DNA from: Anas platyrhynchos
Taxonomy: Eukaryota > Chordata > Aves > Anseriformes > Anatidae
Direction: 5' to 3'
Assembly (NCBI RefSeq): GCF_047663525.1
Contig: NC_092606.1
Span: forward strand, 5,950,501-6,014,500
Length of the DNA stretch: 64,000 bases
The position numbers and the translations under genes are program-made. Each line of letters begins with the position of its first letter. The stretch's first letter is position 1. The notes under the pieces are model-generated. The model did no database searches. It had not been told where the DNA came from and saw nothing but the letters and a program-made list of their open reading frames with translations. Of this stretch, positions 51,201 to 64,000 are shown one piece after another.

Positions 51201-53524
51201 AGGGACAGCAAAAAACAAACAAGCAAAAAGCCAGAAAGGCAAAAATTAACAATCAGTAGTAAATTTAACTATCCTCTCCCATCAGCTAGTAAAAGCATAT
51301 CAGGTAAATTTGACTCCGTTCCATGTATAGACAGCACTGATTAGAAGTTTGAGGCATCAAAACTATTTGAGCAAGGGAGAGACAGAGATATGGCTGGTTT
51401 GGTGTTTTGCTTAAAACTGTTTAAAAAAAAAAATGATTTGGCTATATTGTATGAAACTGTCAGAAATTCTCGACATCATTTATTCTAATTTCCACTTCAG
51501 GATGGACTCAAGCCTTCTGAGTGACAGGGACAAGTACAATGAAAAGCAAATCAAGGCAATTTTACACCTAGCATTCACTTCTCCGTAGGTTGTCTCTCAG
51601 CCTGCAGTGAATAGACTTGCCTGCATGAAATCTGCATATGGGTAATCTTCTCCCTCCTGACATCAAAGAATAAAATGCTGTTAAGCCTCCACAGCTCTGT
51701 ATTATTTTACACTCAAAGACACTCTGGGAAGACAGGGCTTTTCAAAGATGCTGCATTGCTTCAATCTCTTTCGCCTGTCCTCACCAGAAAACAAAATGAT
51801 TGATCACAGCAATCCCGAAGTAAAATCATTTCCTTCCTATGGCTGCTAGTCTCAGTATTTCACCAACAAAAATGGCCTGCAGTTTCCTAGCAGTTATTTT
51901 GTGCTCAAAAGACTTTGATGTGCTTTGATGAAAGACTTAGGTACTGCAATTTTGGGGCTGCTTAATTTAATGCAGTGTTAACAATCCAGTCAGCCTAGTC
52001 TACTGGAACACTAGTTTTGGAGAAACTTGCACTGGAAATTAGAGGGGTATTAGAACATAACAGAAGTAACCGTATCCCCAATACTTTTATGGCTATATAA
52101 ATTCAGACTAGCCCCCAAATGTATTGATATTATAATTTATACAAGTTGCTTTTGAGAAAGGTTACCTATGAATAATGGGCTGATACCGAATATAGATACA
52201 AGAACAGAGGTCTGTAGGTTTTAGCAATGAGTTTTGCCTAACTTCTACGTTACAAACCTGAAAACATCTGAAGTACAACTCTTTTTCCCCCCCAGAAATC
52301 TGACTTTTAATATAAAGGCCCCATTTCCTCATACCTGCCTCCTGGGCTTCAAACATGACACAGCAAACAAATTGTTTTCAGTATTTCATTGTTAGTTTAA
52401 GGTAATGATGAACTGAGGGGAGAATGGAAAAGACAGACAAAAATCTTGTTACCTGAAAGCCACAAAAAGATTATGGCATTTCAGGCAAACAAAAAGAGAC
52501 AAAACACTGCCTGCACAGGCACATAACGCATCCATGCCTGCAGCACACAAAGCTAACCAAGGTGGGAGAGAGGCTCTGCACTGAGGCTCTACATCATCGC
52601 TTATGAATAACTTCCTAAGCAAAACTCATGAAGCCTTAATGCTCTTGGTTGGGTTGCTGACAAGGCTGACACTGATCTCTTCAACCACAGAACACAGAGC
52701 TAATTCCTTGACTAGAAGCATTGTTGTATGAGATGCCTTCAGCATTACAATGTCTACTCCTTGGCTACAAAAGAAAAACAGTCCTACTGCTATCTCTTTA
52801 ATCCTTCCCTTTTTTCAGCAAAATACAATCCTGTTACTACATAATTGCTTTCAGGGTATGATTATAAACAGAGGTTCTGAGTGTAAGAGATCTTTATTTT
52901 AATATCCTTAGTATAATAATCCTTTATTATGAGACTTTTTTTTTTTTTCCCCCAAAAAGATACTGCAGAGAATACAGCCCATCTATTTCTTTTTAGAAGT
53001 CTCTCTTTACATCAAAATTATGCTGAATAGATCAACGATGGCTACTTTCCATCTGCTTGTATCTATTTCTCGTTCTGCACAACTGCTCAAAACACTGTAT
53101 CTGTCATTACCTCTTCCTTTTCAGAATGTTTGATTTTACTATAACATAAAACCCTGCCATAAAAACAACTACGTCATGACAGTCATTAAGAAGGGAAGTG
53201 ATTACAGAGCAGCAGCAGAAAGTCTTAGGTAAATATATTCTTACTCACAATACTGTAAGTAACCTTTAATGATTCTGTTCAGCATTTTCAATATGTGACG
53301 CTGAAGTGAACTTAGGGGTGGAGAATCTGTCCAAGAGAAAGATGGGCAAGGCTCTAAGGGAGGTCTCAGAGAGGAAGCAGTTGGGATTAGAAACCATGAA
53401 TGTAAAGATGTGTATAAAGGGATACGTTCAATCACCGACCATGAGAAAATAATTATTCAGCTGATCCTCACAGTTAAAGCTGCTTTCGTTTAAGCTTTGA
53501 GCAGTTAGGAGCATTGTTACTTAC
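45273..53524 (-). other. CRCP: CRCP intron between the last two coding exons
   Basis: An 8.25-kb AT-rich intron bounded by donor gtaagtaac and acceptor ttacctgcag. I see no other exon, LINE or RNA gene; simple A/T runs occur at several places. Confidence 0.85.
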
Positions 53525-53582
53525 CAGCTGTATTTCAACTGCTGTCACAGGCCTGTGGTTAAGCAACTGCAGCTTTTCTGCT
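53525..53582 (-). CDS. CRCP: CRCP penultimate coding exon
   Basis: A 58-nt exon: one base finishing a split codon, then 19 codons AEKLQLLNHRPVTAVEIQL, nearly identical to the human CRCP segment preceding MVEESEERL. Acceptor tttctaaacag and donor gtaagt are good. The encoded residues belong to the HRDC-like helical fold of RPC9 (family knowledge). Together with the last exon this gives the C-terminal 66 residues; the rest of the about 148-residue protein is not in the window. Confidence 0.95.
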
Positions 53583-55129
53583 CTGTTTAGAAACAAAGAG
53601 TAAGACAATCCGCATTACTATATAATTTGAGGATCCCCCCCAAACGACTGTTATGATGCAAATACATTCCTCATAATTGGGGGATGAAAAGCCACTGCCA
53701 AGGAGAATTCTGACAGGGTCTGCAGTGTGGTTTCATACTTTAATTTACATATTTAAAAAAATTCCTTGTGTGTTTAAATGTATTGCTTTTGCCACCTATA
53801 GTCTAAGATGGCAGGGCAAAGGCCCTTAGATTATTACAGTCCAAGCATTAACAAATACGCACTGTTACTTTGTTAATTGCTGCACAGAAACGCGAGACAA
53901 CTTGCCAAAGATCACAGACTCTTTTGCTATGAACAAATGACCACAAGAACAATTATCATACCTAAAAAGTTACAACCCATCAGTCAAATGGCAATAATTT
54001 ATTTGTTCTCTTCGCACAGAAGAATTGGTAGGCTAAAAAAAAATTAGCTCAAAACCACACAGCCATTTGTACTGTCTGCAACCCACACAGTTTATGCCAA
54101 CGCATTTTTTCTTACGCTATTACAATGGGCTAAGGCCATACTGCTGCACTTATGTCTCTGGGCAAAAACAATGGCTTCGAGTCCTCTGTTCCCATGCAAA
54201 CCTTGCTTCCAGTTGTGTTACTACAGCGGGTGGGAATCATGCAGCAAACCAGCTGGGGGACTGAGGTGGAATGTAAAGACAACCTCTTTTTCCTGGTTTG
54301 TTTTTAACTTGACTCACTGCAGTCCATAAAGAGTGGTATAGCCATAATCAGCGTAGTAACAGATACAAAAAAAAAAAAATCACCAACACCCAACCTCAGT
54401 CAGAGCTGGGTTGTAAAGATATGTCACTTATTGCAGTTTAAAAGACAAGGAATAATTCATTAACTTACAGTAACTCAAAACCTTGGTAACCTACTCACAC
54501 ACTATGGCAGAAAGAATGCAAATTTGAAGTCATGGGCCTTTACCACAAAGCACTTCAATCCGATATTAACCTCTTTTCCTGTGATTTTAGATACCAACTG
54601 TGTTGCATCTGTATTTTTAATGCTTGGTTTTCATTCTCCTCTGCCTACTGGGGGGAAAGCCAGGAAGATTAGTCTGGCATTGGTATTTAAACACAAAACA
54701 CTTTAATATTCACTGTTTAGCATCACTGAAGCCAGTGGCAAAATTCCTGGCACATTCAGGACCACGATTACACTCATCCAGCCTCACTGTTTGTCTGGAT
54801 TCTTTTTAGCCACTAGCAATGAGCTCTACTTTTTCACCAAGTAAGCAAGAGATCTCACAAATTTCCATTTAAACACTTTGACCATTGAAACAGAAAAAAA
54901 AAAAAAAAAGGTACGAGGCAGAAAATTTGACTGACTTTTAAAAATCTTTTTTTTTTTTGAAGATGTGATCAAACAAGTATTGGCCTGAAATTCAAACCAC
55001 AACATTTGAGCAACAGCTTTGTAGCCAAAAATTATTCCTTTTACACCCTACTGAAAGAGAAATCATTCCAACAGCAAAGTCAAAAACCAACTGGCATATG
55101 CTAGCAAGGCATATTTCATTAATTTCAGA

Positions 55130-55184
55130 AGCTCAGATCATTGACATTGACCACATAACAGAAACACGGCCAATGATCTGAGCT
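55130..55184. repeat. Perfect 14-bp inverted repeat with 27-nt spacer
   Basis: AGCTCAGATCATTG (55130-55143) and CAATGATCTGAGCT (55171-55184) are exact reverse complements, separated by 27 nt. In a CRCP intron. Could form a stem-loop or be the remnant of a small terminal-inverted-repeat element; no target duplication was evident. Confidence 0.85.
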
Positions 55185-58100
55185 GGTCTTTGTGTTTTAG
55201 TGCAGAAAAGCACAATCATACAGCTTTGCTAAGGGTACAACAGATGTTTAAAAGGACATGCAAAACTGTAACAGACAGGTTTTATAAAAAAATAAAACTA
55301 CAGAGTAATAATAAGACATGCAAGGAGCAAAGAGAATTGAACGTGTATTTTCTGGGAAAAAGCTTGAATGATTATTACCCAAAATACATGCGTTCCTAGC
55401 AGCCATCTACTTTTATGCAATACTTTGTCACACACGTTTGTGTGTCTAAATGAGAAGTGACAGTTAGCACATACCGTCTTCCAGCCTGTGTTACAGGAGT
55501 GAACCACACTTCTGAGGAATTAAAGCTTGAAATGTATTATTTAAAGGGCATCTTGAATGTGTACTTACACTGATTCCTTAGAGTTTCCCTTTGGTTCTGC
55601 GGGACCCGTGGGTGGTTTTGAAAGGGAACTTTAGAGCTTTCAGATGCTGTAACTCACAGCCCAGGGCTCTCACAGGCAGGCCTTTACAAACAGCAGCTCA
55701 ACGCCCGTGTGGCTGGAGGTGCTGCAGAGATGCTGCCTCATTTCACGCGGCCTCTGACACTGCCTTTGAAACCTAACCCCAGCTATCAGATCCTAACTTT
55801 GTAAGGCACCTCGATACTTTATCATTCATGTGTGTGCACCAGAAAATGCTCCAAGCCCAAGGTGTTTACGCTTGTCAGGAGAAGCCTTTGACAAGTGATG
55901 CATTGCTCCAGTGTCTGGGCGGAATCTAGTATTTAATACACCGAATTTAATACTTCTCAAGGCTGTCGGCTGACACCCAAACAGAATAAGACCCTTCATT
56001 TACCTACCCAACACACAGAACGAGCAGCACTAGAATAAAAATTTCCTGGCTGACGTTCCCAGAGTGACCTGAAGGAAAAATCATGTACTACCAAAGACTG
56101 GATGAGCTAATGGGCCTATTTTTACCTAAAATGTCCACGATTGCAAGTGACTTGGTGATGGAACTACGGGAGACCATGGCTCAGTGCAGACAGCTGCTCT
56201 GCTGATACCAAACAATGGACTTAATTGTATCAGAGGGTTTTGTGGTGTGTGTTTAGTGACCCTGAGAACAGAAAATAGCTCTGAAGAGACGATACCTTGA
56301 TTGCTGTTTTTCAACAAGAGACCCAGCCTCTTGGTGACAAAACCAAAGTCCTAAAAAATAAATCATCATAGTAGGCATTGCTGTATCCTTTGAAGGCTCC
56401 ATTAAATAATGGAGAAAAGGGCTGTGTGGCCATGGACCCTGATCAGGACTGCTCCCTCCTCCTTGGGACTTCATAGTGCCCCGAGAAGGATCTGTCCTTT
56501 CACTCATGAACCATACGGTACACCCAGGCAGCAGAAATCCAAGGTGATGCTGGGGAGAAGGTCCTTTGTGGCAGCTACGTTATAAATCAGTGTTTTAAGG
56601 GCAATTCCTCCTGCAGTGACTACATTCTCTCTTTTCTCCTGCAGAATAATTGTTTACATTCTCTTCGGTATCCTATTAACAAACCCATTGGCAGCATAGG
56701 GTTTGGTCCTGAACTCTGAAGGCTGGGATTTTACAGACAACACAAAAGAATCAGAATTAGCCTAGTTACCCAGAGATATTCATTCGGTTTGGGAGAATCA
56801 AGGATGAAAGCCAAATATGCTTCCATTGGTGGGAAGCAGTCAGTGTGCTGCCTTTGTTTTCCCATGCTAATCACTTGTATCTATTTATTTAGCAGCTTGA
56901 TGTTTACAACAAGAGACTATTAACAGCATGGCTGACTTTAATACTGAGCTGAGAACACCGCTGTGTTGGCTGCCTTACTGTCAAAACCGAAGTATTAATA
57001 GCTGCTGCCGTTTGCTACTGTTATAAGCAAGGAAAAGATGAAATAAAACCCTAACATTGACAGAAATAAGAATAAACCTTATCCCAGAGTTGAAATTGAG
57101 AGCAGGTCACTTAAGGAATCAATGGAAAAAAAAAACACAAACCCTACCTGCATAAAATTGTAGCAAAAGACATCATCACACATAAAAGCAGGAGTCTTAA
57201 CAAAAGTAGGTAAAGAATATTAATTACATCTTCGGCATGAAAAGAACCTAATTCATCTGACTAAGTATAGGAAAAGTTTAGTGCTTTTTCCTCGAGAGCT
57301 AGGAAACTGCTTGTTTCGGTGCCTGGAACACTTGATGGAGACACAGAAGCTGGTGTTCTGGTCCTGGCTTTTGATGCTGTTTACTTTACGGTCCTTGGCC
57401 AAACACAAGTCTGTGCCTCAGTTCAAGACATCTAGAACAGATAACATTTACAGCTGTCACAGGAGAACTATGAGGATAGCTATTTGTAAAACACTTCCTC
57501 CCTCCTCCTAAAGCCCTACTTACAAAAATAGACTTTTATGCTCACTGTTTAATGAATTCATACTTTATACAAGTTTCTCATTGCACCATACACTCACATA
57601 CGGCTCCTGAGATCAGAACCTTTTTAAACAAGTCTTTCTTTGCTTTTGCTGCGTGACACACCCCAATGCAATCTCAAACCTACTCCAAATCCTCAGACAA
57701 AAAGAAAATAACAAAAAAAGTTATTTGACTTGGAGATACACTTCTTCATTTTTCTTTTTTTCAGAGTGATACCTTTGAAATTTGTTGCCAACAAAGTTTC
57801 GGAGCCCAATAATCAGGATCAAAACTTCGCAGTCATACTATGCCTGCACTAAAGAATGCAAATCTTACTTATCCAGAGCTATTTTAAAACAGGTAGAGCT
57901 CCATCTTGTTTGTTACAGAAAGATTCCTGGCAAAGCAGGCAACAACAGAAATAAATTAAAAGCAATTAATTAGTGAAACTGTTTGTGTTTCCTGAAGACA
58001 AGAAATGCAAGCAGAGAGTAAAAAAAGGTCACCTCTCAAAGGCTTATCTGCTTATAAGCCACTAACACTATTATAAATTATTAGGGAACAGGTAGAAGTT

Positions 58101-61100
58101 ATACAGTCAGGACAAACTGATCTCAAGAGTATTATTTTAGCGAAGATGGTATCATTCAGAATATTTCCAGTTTGCAAAATGCATACAGAAGAACAAGAGA
58201 TTATCTGCAAGTAAGTCATTAAAGTGTGTTATCTGAAATATTTCGTGCCTGGTTTTGATCTGCAAAGCTCCCTGCTGGAAAAATGACTCAGAACATCAAA
58301 AAGGAATTAGCAGCAGGGCATTAAAAAAGAAAAGGCAGCTAAATAAATGACGTCTTTTATCTGAAGGTGCTTGAGTAGGGGTTGAAGGGTTTTTGAAATT
58401 ATAAACACCAATTAACACCAAAAAATAACAATTTTTAGCCATGTTAACACTATACAGTTAAGATTTAAGCAATGTGTTTGGTTTATGTACATAGAGATTC
58501 ACTGTGATGACACAGCAATGACCAACTATTCTGTAACCAACATCTGAAAACTGGTACCTAGCCAGGTAGTTATTTGCTTATCAATCCAAGTATCATCCTG
58601 ATAACAAACACGTAAGTTGTTTTATTCTGATAAAATATGTGAAGGTGGCAAAAGAGATAATTGACTGTAAAAAGAAATTCACTCCAAGTATGAGATCTGA
58701 GAAGCTCTGGTCCTAGCTCTTCTTCCTGCATGTAATTTCTGACCTTCCCTACAATAATGAAGAGTGACTAGAAGAGTGCTCTGGGCATACCTTTGCAGCA
58801 CACACACACAAATACCCCTGCAGTTCAGTGTTCCTCCAGAAGACTGGAAAATCCTCAGCCCCCAAGGTGAGCAGCAAGCAGGGAATCACTGCATGCAACA
58901 GGAGTCAAAGCTCAGTACTCACTGCACTGATTTTTTTCCTGACACTGCTATCAAAAATTGACTGTTGCAATCCGAGTCTCTGTGCACCAGGGGTTTCCTG
59001 ACAGCACGCACATAAATTAGGTCTTTTTCTACCAGAAATAAGCTTAAAGGAAAGCAAATGTTGCAAGCCTGCACATGCATCAGTATCAGTGCTGACTGCA
59101 CGATTTTGCACAGGCACAGACATAATAAGCCTGAATTTAGCTCATGCTTCGTTACACCTAAAAAATGCAAGGAACTTTTCCCAACTCTGATGAATCCGCT
59201 TTTACACCTTCTACAGCAAGCATATTTACACTCATGTTCATTAAATAAAGAGGATAACTCTTTCATCTAAGCAGACAGTGAAAAATATTTCCAGCATGTT
59301 TCCTCCAGAATGCACGTCTTTGTATCTTCTTTGGACTGTCTGGATTTTAGTAACACTGGTGGGAACATGAAAGCTCTTAAAGAGATGAATACATACCAAA
59401 GATGAGTGATGGGTGAAACTCATTTTCTCACATAAAACCAAGATCAGAGTTAATTGTCTGTGTGCAGATTCTTACATGATCTGCCTAGTGAGAAATCCCA
59501 AATGGGGATCACTGCTGTTAGGCTCAGCAGTGCCTCCCTGCTTCTCGACCACATCCAGCAGTAGCTGAGACTCAACTAGTGCCAAGATCAGCATTTCCAG
59601 CTGGGGGCTAAATGAAATCGAGTGGGCTTTGGGACATACAAAGCTCAGGCTGCTGGAGGCAAAAGTGCCCAGAGTTACAGGAGAAGAAAATGACTCTGAG
59701 GTCCTCGTTTCAGGGGAGAGTGTAGGAGGTGAGGGTGTACGATTACTACATACTCAAGGCCAAAAAAAGTTCTCCAGTAAGACAAAAACCAGTCCTGTGT
59801 TCAAGATTACCTTGTGTATTTTGGGTAGACAGAGTGGACAGCACATTGATACAGCGCATAATAAACTCAATTTCTAAAAAACAATAAAAATGTTAGATAC
59901 TGTCACGCAAATTAAGACAAAATTTATTATCTTCTACCAGCAGTGAGCCAAATATTTCTAGCATTTATATTTTAGCCAAAATCTTGTATTATATGTCGTT
60001 GCATTGCCCATTTCTATCTACTGAACTCCTAAACTGTACATAACTATATACGCACATCTACTTTGATCACCTAGGAACAAAAAGTAAGTTTCTAGTAACA
60101 TCTATAGCCTTAGCTAAGAAGAGAACAGTGTTAGTGCCAAGATACAGCACACAGAGCTAAAAAAAACACACTAAAACATCTGTAACCACAAAGGCAGATT
60201 TATCCAAAGAACGTATGCTTTTCAGTTGCTGGGAAAATTATAAAATAACAGCAGTGTACGTTAACAGTGTATTTTATTACTAACTGAAAACATCAGACCC
60301 ATAAGGCAAATCCTATGGTCTTGTGTTAACCAAGACAACTCTTGTAAAATCTGGTCTGAATCAACACCATGGGATTTGGCCTATTGATGAGCAGTCCTGA
60401 GCTGTGGTCTGCACAGTCACAGCCCCAGTTTGTGCATGGTCAGCAGAAACATACCCGGCTCTGTTCCCTACACAGGGGTTACCACTGAACGTGAATGCTG
60501 GTACAGTCGTCCAGGATGAACCGTAAGAGCTGATCACTGTATCTTAACACAAAAAAAATGCTACAAAGGATTAATTTGAAATACCTAGATTCAGTGGGAA
60601 GTAGTCGTCTTTTTCAAGACTATTAGATGATCCTATTATTAAACTAACACCACCCTGTCTTTGGTGTTGAATATTCACTTTGAAAGCTCTAGAGGAGACA
60701 AAAATTACAGTGGAAATCATTCGGTCTTTACTGTCCTCAAGGTTTATCTTTGTTGTAGATTTTGGCAGTAACAAGGGAAAATACTTTCCAGAAGTACTAC
60801 TGATTTTCAGCTCAATATTTCCTTGAAAGTGTTGAGTTCAAGACAAAAAGGGCAATGCTTATGCCCCATTTTTAAAATTTAAATATGCAGTGAAATGTGA
60901 TTAATCCCAAATTAGATCCAAGGCAGGTTATCTGTAACAGGAAGAAGTACAAGAAGAGCCAATTTGCATTTAACTGCAATTACAGAGCACAAGTTTAATA
61001 AACATTCTTTTCATGTGATGGCATTCACACTACCTTAAAAATATGAAACCATTCCAGAGACTAAAACTGGAAAATTAGCTGCTAGTGGCACACTCTATTT

Positions 61101-62221
61101 CCAAGTACAACATGGCTTACTGTACTGAAGCAGTAGCCAAAGCTTGAGGCCTTAACAAGGTAATATAAAATTCACTATGATGTCAGTTCAGAGTTCTTCA
61201 TTTAAAAAAAATCCCTCAGTTCTACAGTTTCAATTTCACCAAACTAACTGATGACAAGCAAAACCCCCGTGCTTTGCCATATTTTACCGACTACATCAGT
61301 CAAACATACATTTAGATATCTCAGAAATTGCTCCATTTAGCAAGGCAGCTATCCAAAAGGTGTAAGTCCTCTTACATATTTATTTTTAAAATTTGAAATT
61401 TGCCTTTTTGTTTTTAATAAAAACTGATTTTTTTTTCTGCCTATTGTATTGGTGAGAAAAAAAAACATCCCAAAGTAGATGGCTGTCAGCAGAATAGATA
61501 AACTGATCTGTTAATCTGGTATTTTGAGTAGCAAATATTAAAATTAACAGAAATAAAGACTTTTCAGGTGATTTTACAGGATCTGCAGAACTATCAACAC
61601 TATCACCTCTGTAACTGTGTCCAGAACCCCCAAGGACACCACGTGTAGGCTGATCAGAAGCCATTATGCATTGTAGGTCTGTAGGAGGAGGGCAGGAAAA
61701 AATGAGAATTCACTTAAACAAAAGGTCTGTTCTTTCAATAAACGTGCACCAGTCCACAGCTTGTTGCTTCTCTGGACAGTGTCTGGTCTTTCTCCACCAC
61801 CCAGAAATTACCCGATACACGAGCACAACCTGGTGCTGGAGAGCTGCAATAACAAACTGAGCAGGGCAAGTCAGCTCACCACCTTCCTCCAACATGATTT
61901 TAGACACAGCTGCAAACGCTCCCTATATTAAAAGCCCCATATCGATCAACAATTTTCCAATTCCTTATGTTAGAAAACAAGTTGCTGAGCCTAATTAACA
62001 GCAAAACCACACTGCTTAATTGTTTTCTCCTTGATGAGATGCAGAGTCATAAGGAATTTGAATGGCAAAAGTAACAGTCTAAGATGATGGGCTCTTTCTG
62101 ACCAGTGATGTCCATTCCTCTCGCAAGGAGAAAACAGAAAATGCTGCTGTCCCCTTACCAGAGATGGGCACTAACATAGCTTGAATCAAATCAGCTGCCT
62201 TGAGGAAACTGTTACCATAAA

Positions 62222-62458
62222 CGCCAGGGGAGTTTTAGGTTAGATGTTAGGAAGAATTTCTTTACTGAAAGGGTTGTTAGGCACTGGAACGGGCTGCCCA
62301 GGGAGGTGGTGGAGTCACCATCCCTGGAAGTCTTCAAAAGACGTTTAGATGTAGAGCTTAGGGATATGGTTTAGTGGGGACTGTTAGTGTTAGGTTAGAG
62401 GTTGGACTCTATGATCTTGAGGTCTCTTCCAACCTAGAAATTCTGTGATACTGTGTGA
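62222..62458 (+). mobile_element. CR1 LINE, 5'-truncated 3' end
   Basis: Recognisable CR1 3' region on the plus strand: gccaggggagttttaggtta, then aatttctttactgaaa, ggctgcccagggaggtggtg, gagtcaccatccctggaag, ggttggactctatgatctt and ggtctcttccaacct. It ends in attctgtgatactgtg, the CR1-type octamer tail without poly(A). Only about 240 bp of a multi-kilobase element remains, with no reverse-transcriptase coding. Such truncated copies are the commonest interspersed repeat in birds. Confidence 0.93.
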
Positions 62459-64000
62459 TAAAAGACAGCATGAGAGCACCTAAGAGATTAAGGGAGAGCA
62501 CATCTCTTTCATCGCCTTACCCAGAAAGGAAGAAGCAAAGACAGACTCTGGAGTTCATTACTTTTTGTGGGAGGAAAAATCATTATAGGGAGATGATGTA
62601 AGCAAGGTCTTGAAGAGCAAATATTGCAGATTCTTTCCTCTTGAAGGGGAAGAAAGCTCTCCACCAGCTAACTGGAACGAAATCTCAAGTGAAGCCTTTT
62701 ATACAAATACTACCTCTGTTCCAGAGAATGGAACTGATTAAAGCCTTGAGCTTTTCATTTACTTAACAGCAGAGCGGTGTTGAAACAGTCTTGGTTATGA
62801 ACCAAAGAGTAGCTCAAGATTTCCTTGTAGGCATTAATATTTTAGGCCATTTTACATAAATTGAGTGCATTATAGAGTAATTGTGTACCATATGCTTTCT
62901 GTGTTTTGGTGAGAAGTGGCTGCCAGATGGGCTTTGATACTTACAGCTTGAAGTGTATGAATGGAAAAGATTAGAAGAAACAAAAGGTGCCAAGATCACA
63001 CTAAATTCTGTTTCTTATTTCGTAAAGTATGTGACAAACATAGTGCTGGCAAGTTCTTTGCCAGATGACAGATATTAACTGGAAGTAAAACTGTAAAGGT
63101 TGCTCAAGAAACCATGGTACAATCTGAGTTCTGATAAGCCATAAATCTGTAACAAACTATTGGTTTGCTCTTTGCTCTCATCCTTCTGCCATTATGCAGA
63201 AGGAAAATACTTCTTCTGCATACCTTACAGACTCTGATTCAGAGAAAAAGGACTGAGAGGACGACACCTAAAACCAAGGGCACTTCCTGACATCCATGGA
63301 AAGAAGAAAAATAGAGTCAAAAAGCTCATTTAAAACTTGTAACTATTTCAACCGTTGCAGCAGTGCTATTCAAGCTAACAGCCAGGCCATAAGGGAGACC
63401 GTGAGAGATTCTGTAGCTGGAATTCTGTGTATTATGACCCAATGCCATGGAGTACCTCACTCTCAAGAGACATCGTAAATCAGATGGGCAAATGAGGTGA
63501 TCAGATGCAGTCAAGGTATCTGACATGGTAACAGAGCTCCCCCACCTTTTTGTATGAGTTAACCCTGAGGTCCCAGTAATATTCTATCAGAGAGAAATGT
63601 ATATTAGAACAAAACCAACATTTATGAGGCTTTTATTCATAACTCATTCAGCTACTTCTGAAAAATCCTATTCTGCCTTCTTAACTCCTCATGGCTTTTT
63701 GTTCCATTTGCACCATTCTTTTGGTGCTATCCTAAACATACAGGACAAGTTTATTTCACTTCCAAGATGATGGGTCTCTTTTTCAGTACTGGAAATCAAG
63801 GATGTGGTAAGTACTTAAAACATAGCTTGTTGACAATTTTAAGCTACTCTCATTTCCATACAATCAGCTCTTTACAGTAAACCAAGTATTTTCTCCATGC
63901 TTGAACGTTTCAGTGTCAGAAAATAATTAGGTTATTTCATAAATTAGTACATAAATTAGTATACTGCTGTATGGAATGAGCTACAAGAGGACTGGACAGT

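Larger units (their letters stand above)
53583..64000 (-). other. CRCP: CRCP intron upstream of penultimate exon (continues past window)
   Basis: At least 10.4 kb, AT-rich. I looked on the minus strand for the segments expected next (ETLKYISK, SPEIVREFLTALKSHKLTK and the N-terminus) and found none, so the earlier exons probably lie to the right of base 64000. Contains an inverted repeat at 55130-55184, a 16-base A run at 54894-54909 and a CR1 copy near 62.3 kb. Confidence 0.7.

Noticed and set aside
53583-64000. Further CRCP exons
   Set aside because: Searched by eye on the minus strand for the expected protein segments and found no match with splice sites; they are presumed outside the window.
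1-64000. CRISPR arrays, operons, bacterial or phage genes, tRNA or rRNA genes, endogenous viral genes
   Set aside because: Nothing in the sequence supports any of these; the spliced gene structure and CR1 repeat show vertebrate nuclear DNA.

Overview
This is a stretch of vertebrate nuclear genome, most likely from a bird. The evidence is: (i) two spliced genes recognised from protein sequence, TPST1 and CRCP, which are also neighbours in the same relative orientation in human; (ii) a CR1-type LINE 3' end with its characteristic terminal octamer-like tail and no poly(A); and (iii) compact introns, with TPST1 fitting in about 29 kb. I cannot fix the species.

Both genes lie on the minus strand. 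TPST1 (protein-tyrosine sulfotransferase 1, Golgi) runs from a CpG-island promoter near 29.7-30.0 kb leftward to about 1.0 kb. All of its coding sequence is in the window, as four coding exons (20653-21497, 13930-14128, 4172-4222 and 1547-1564). Every splice junction obeys GT/AG and every phase closes, giving a 370-residue protein. CRCP (RPC9, a subunit of RNA polymerase III) lies upstream and is only partly present. Its last two coding exons (53525-53582 and 45129-45272) and 3' UTR are here; the N-terminal exons must lie beyond base 64000.

Layout from left to right: TPST1 3' UTR and downstream flank (1-1546); TPST1 coding exons and introns (1547-21596); TPST1 intron 1 (21597 to about 29638); CpG island and promoter (about 29.1-30.05 kb); a GC-rich intergenic block with no recognisable gene (about 30.05-41.7 kb); AT-richer sequence leading to the CRCP 3' end (about 44.03 kb); CRCP 3' UTR, last exon, an 8.25 kb intron, the penultimate exon, and at least 10.4 kb of the next intron. 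The CR1 fragment sits in that last intron at about 62.2-62.46 kb.

I found no new multi-gene system. The items most worth a second look are the TPST1 5' leader (upstream ORFs, a C18 run that is a G-run in the RNA, paired E2F-like sites), the missing second N-glycosylation sequon in TPST1, splice-donor-like motifs on the minus strand in the GC-rich intergenic block, an HNF1-like near-palindrome in an AT-rich islet, and two perfect inverted repeats in introns. Base composition statements are by eye, not computed.
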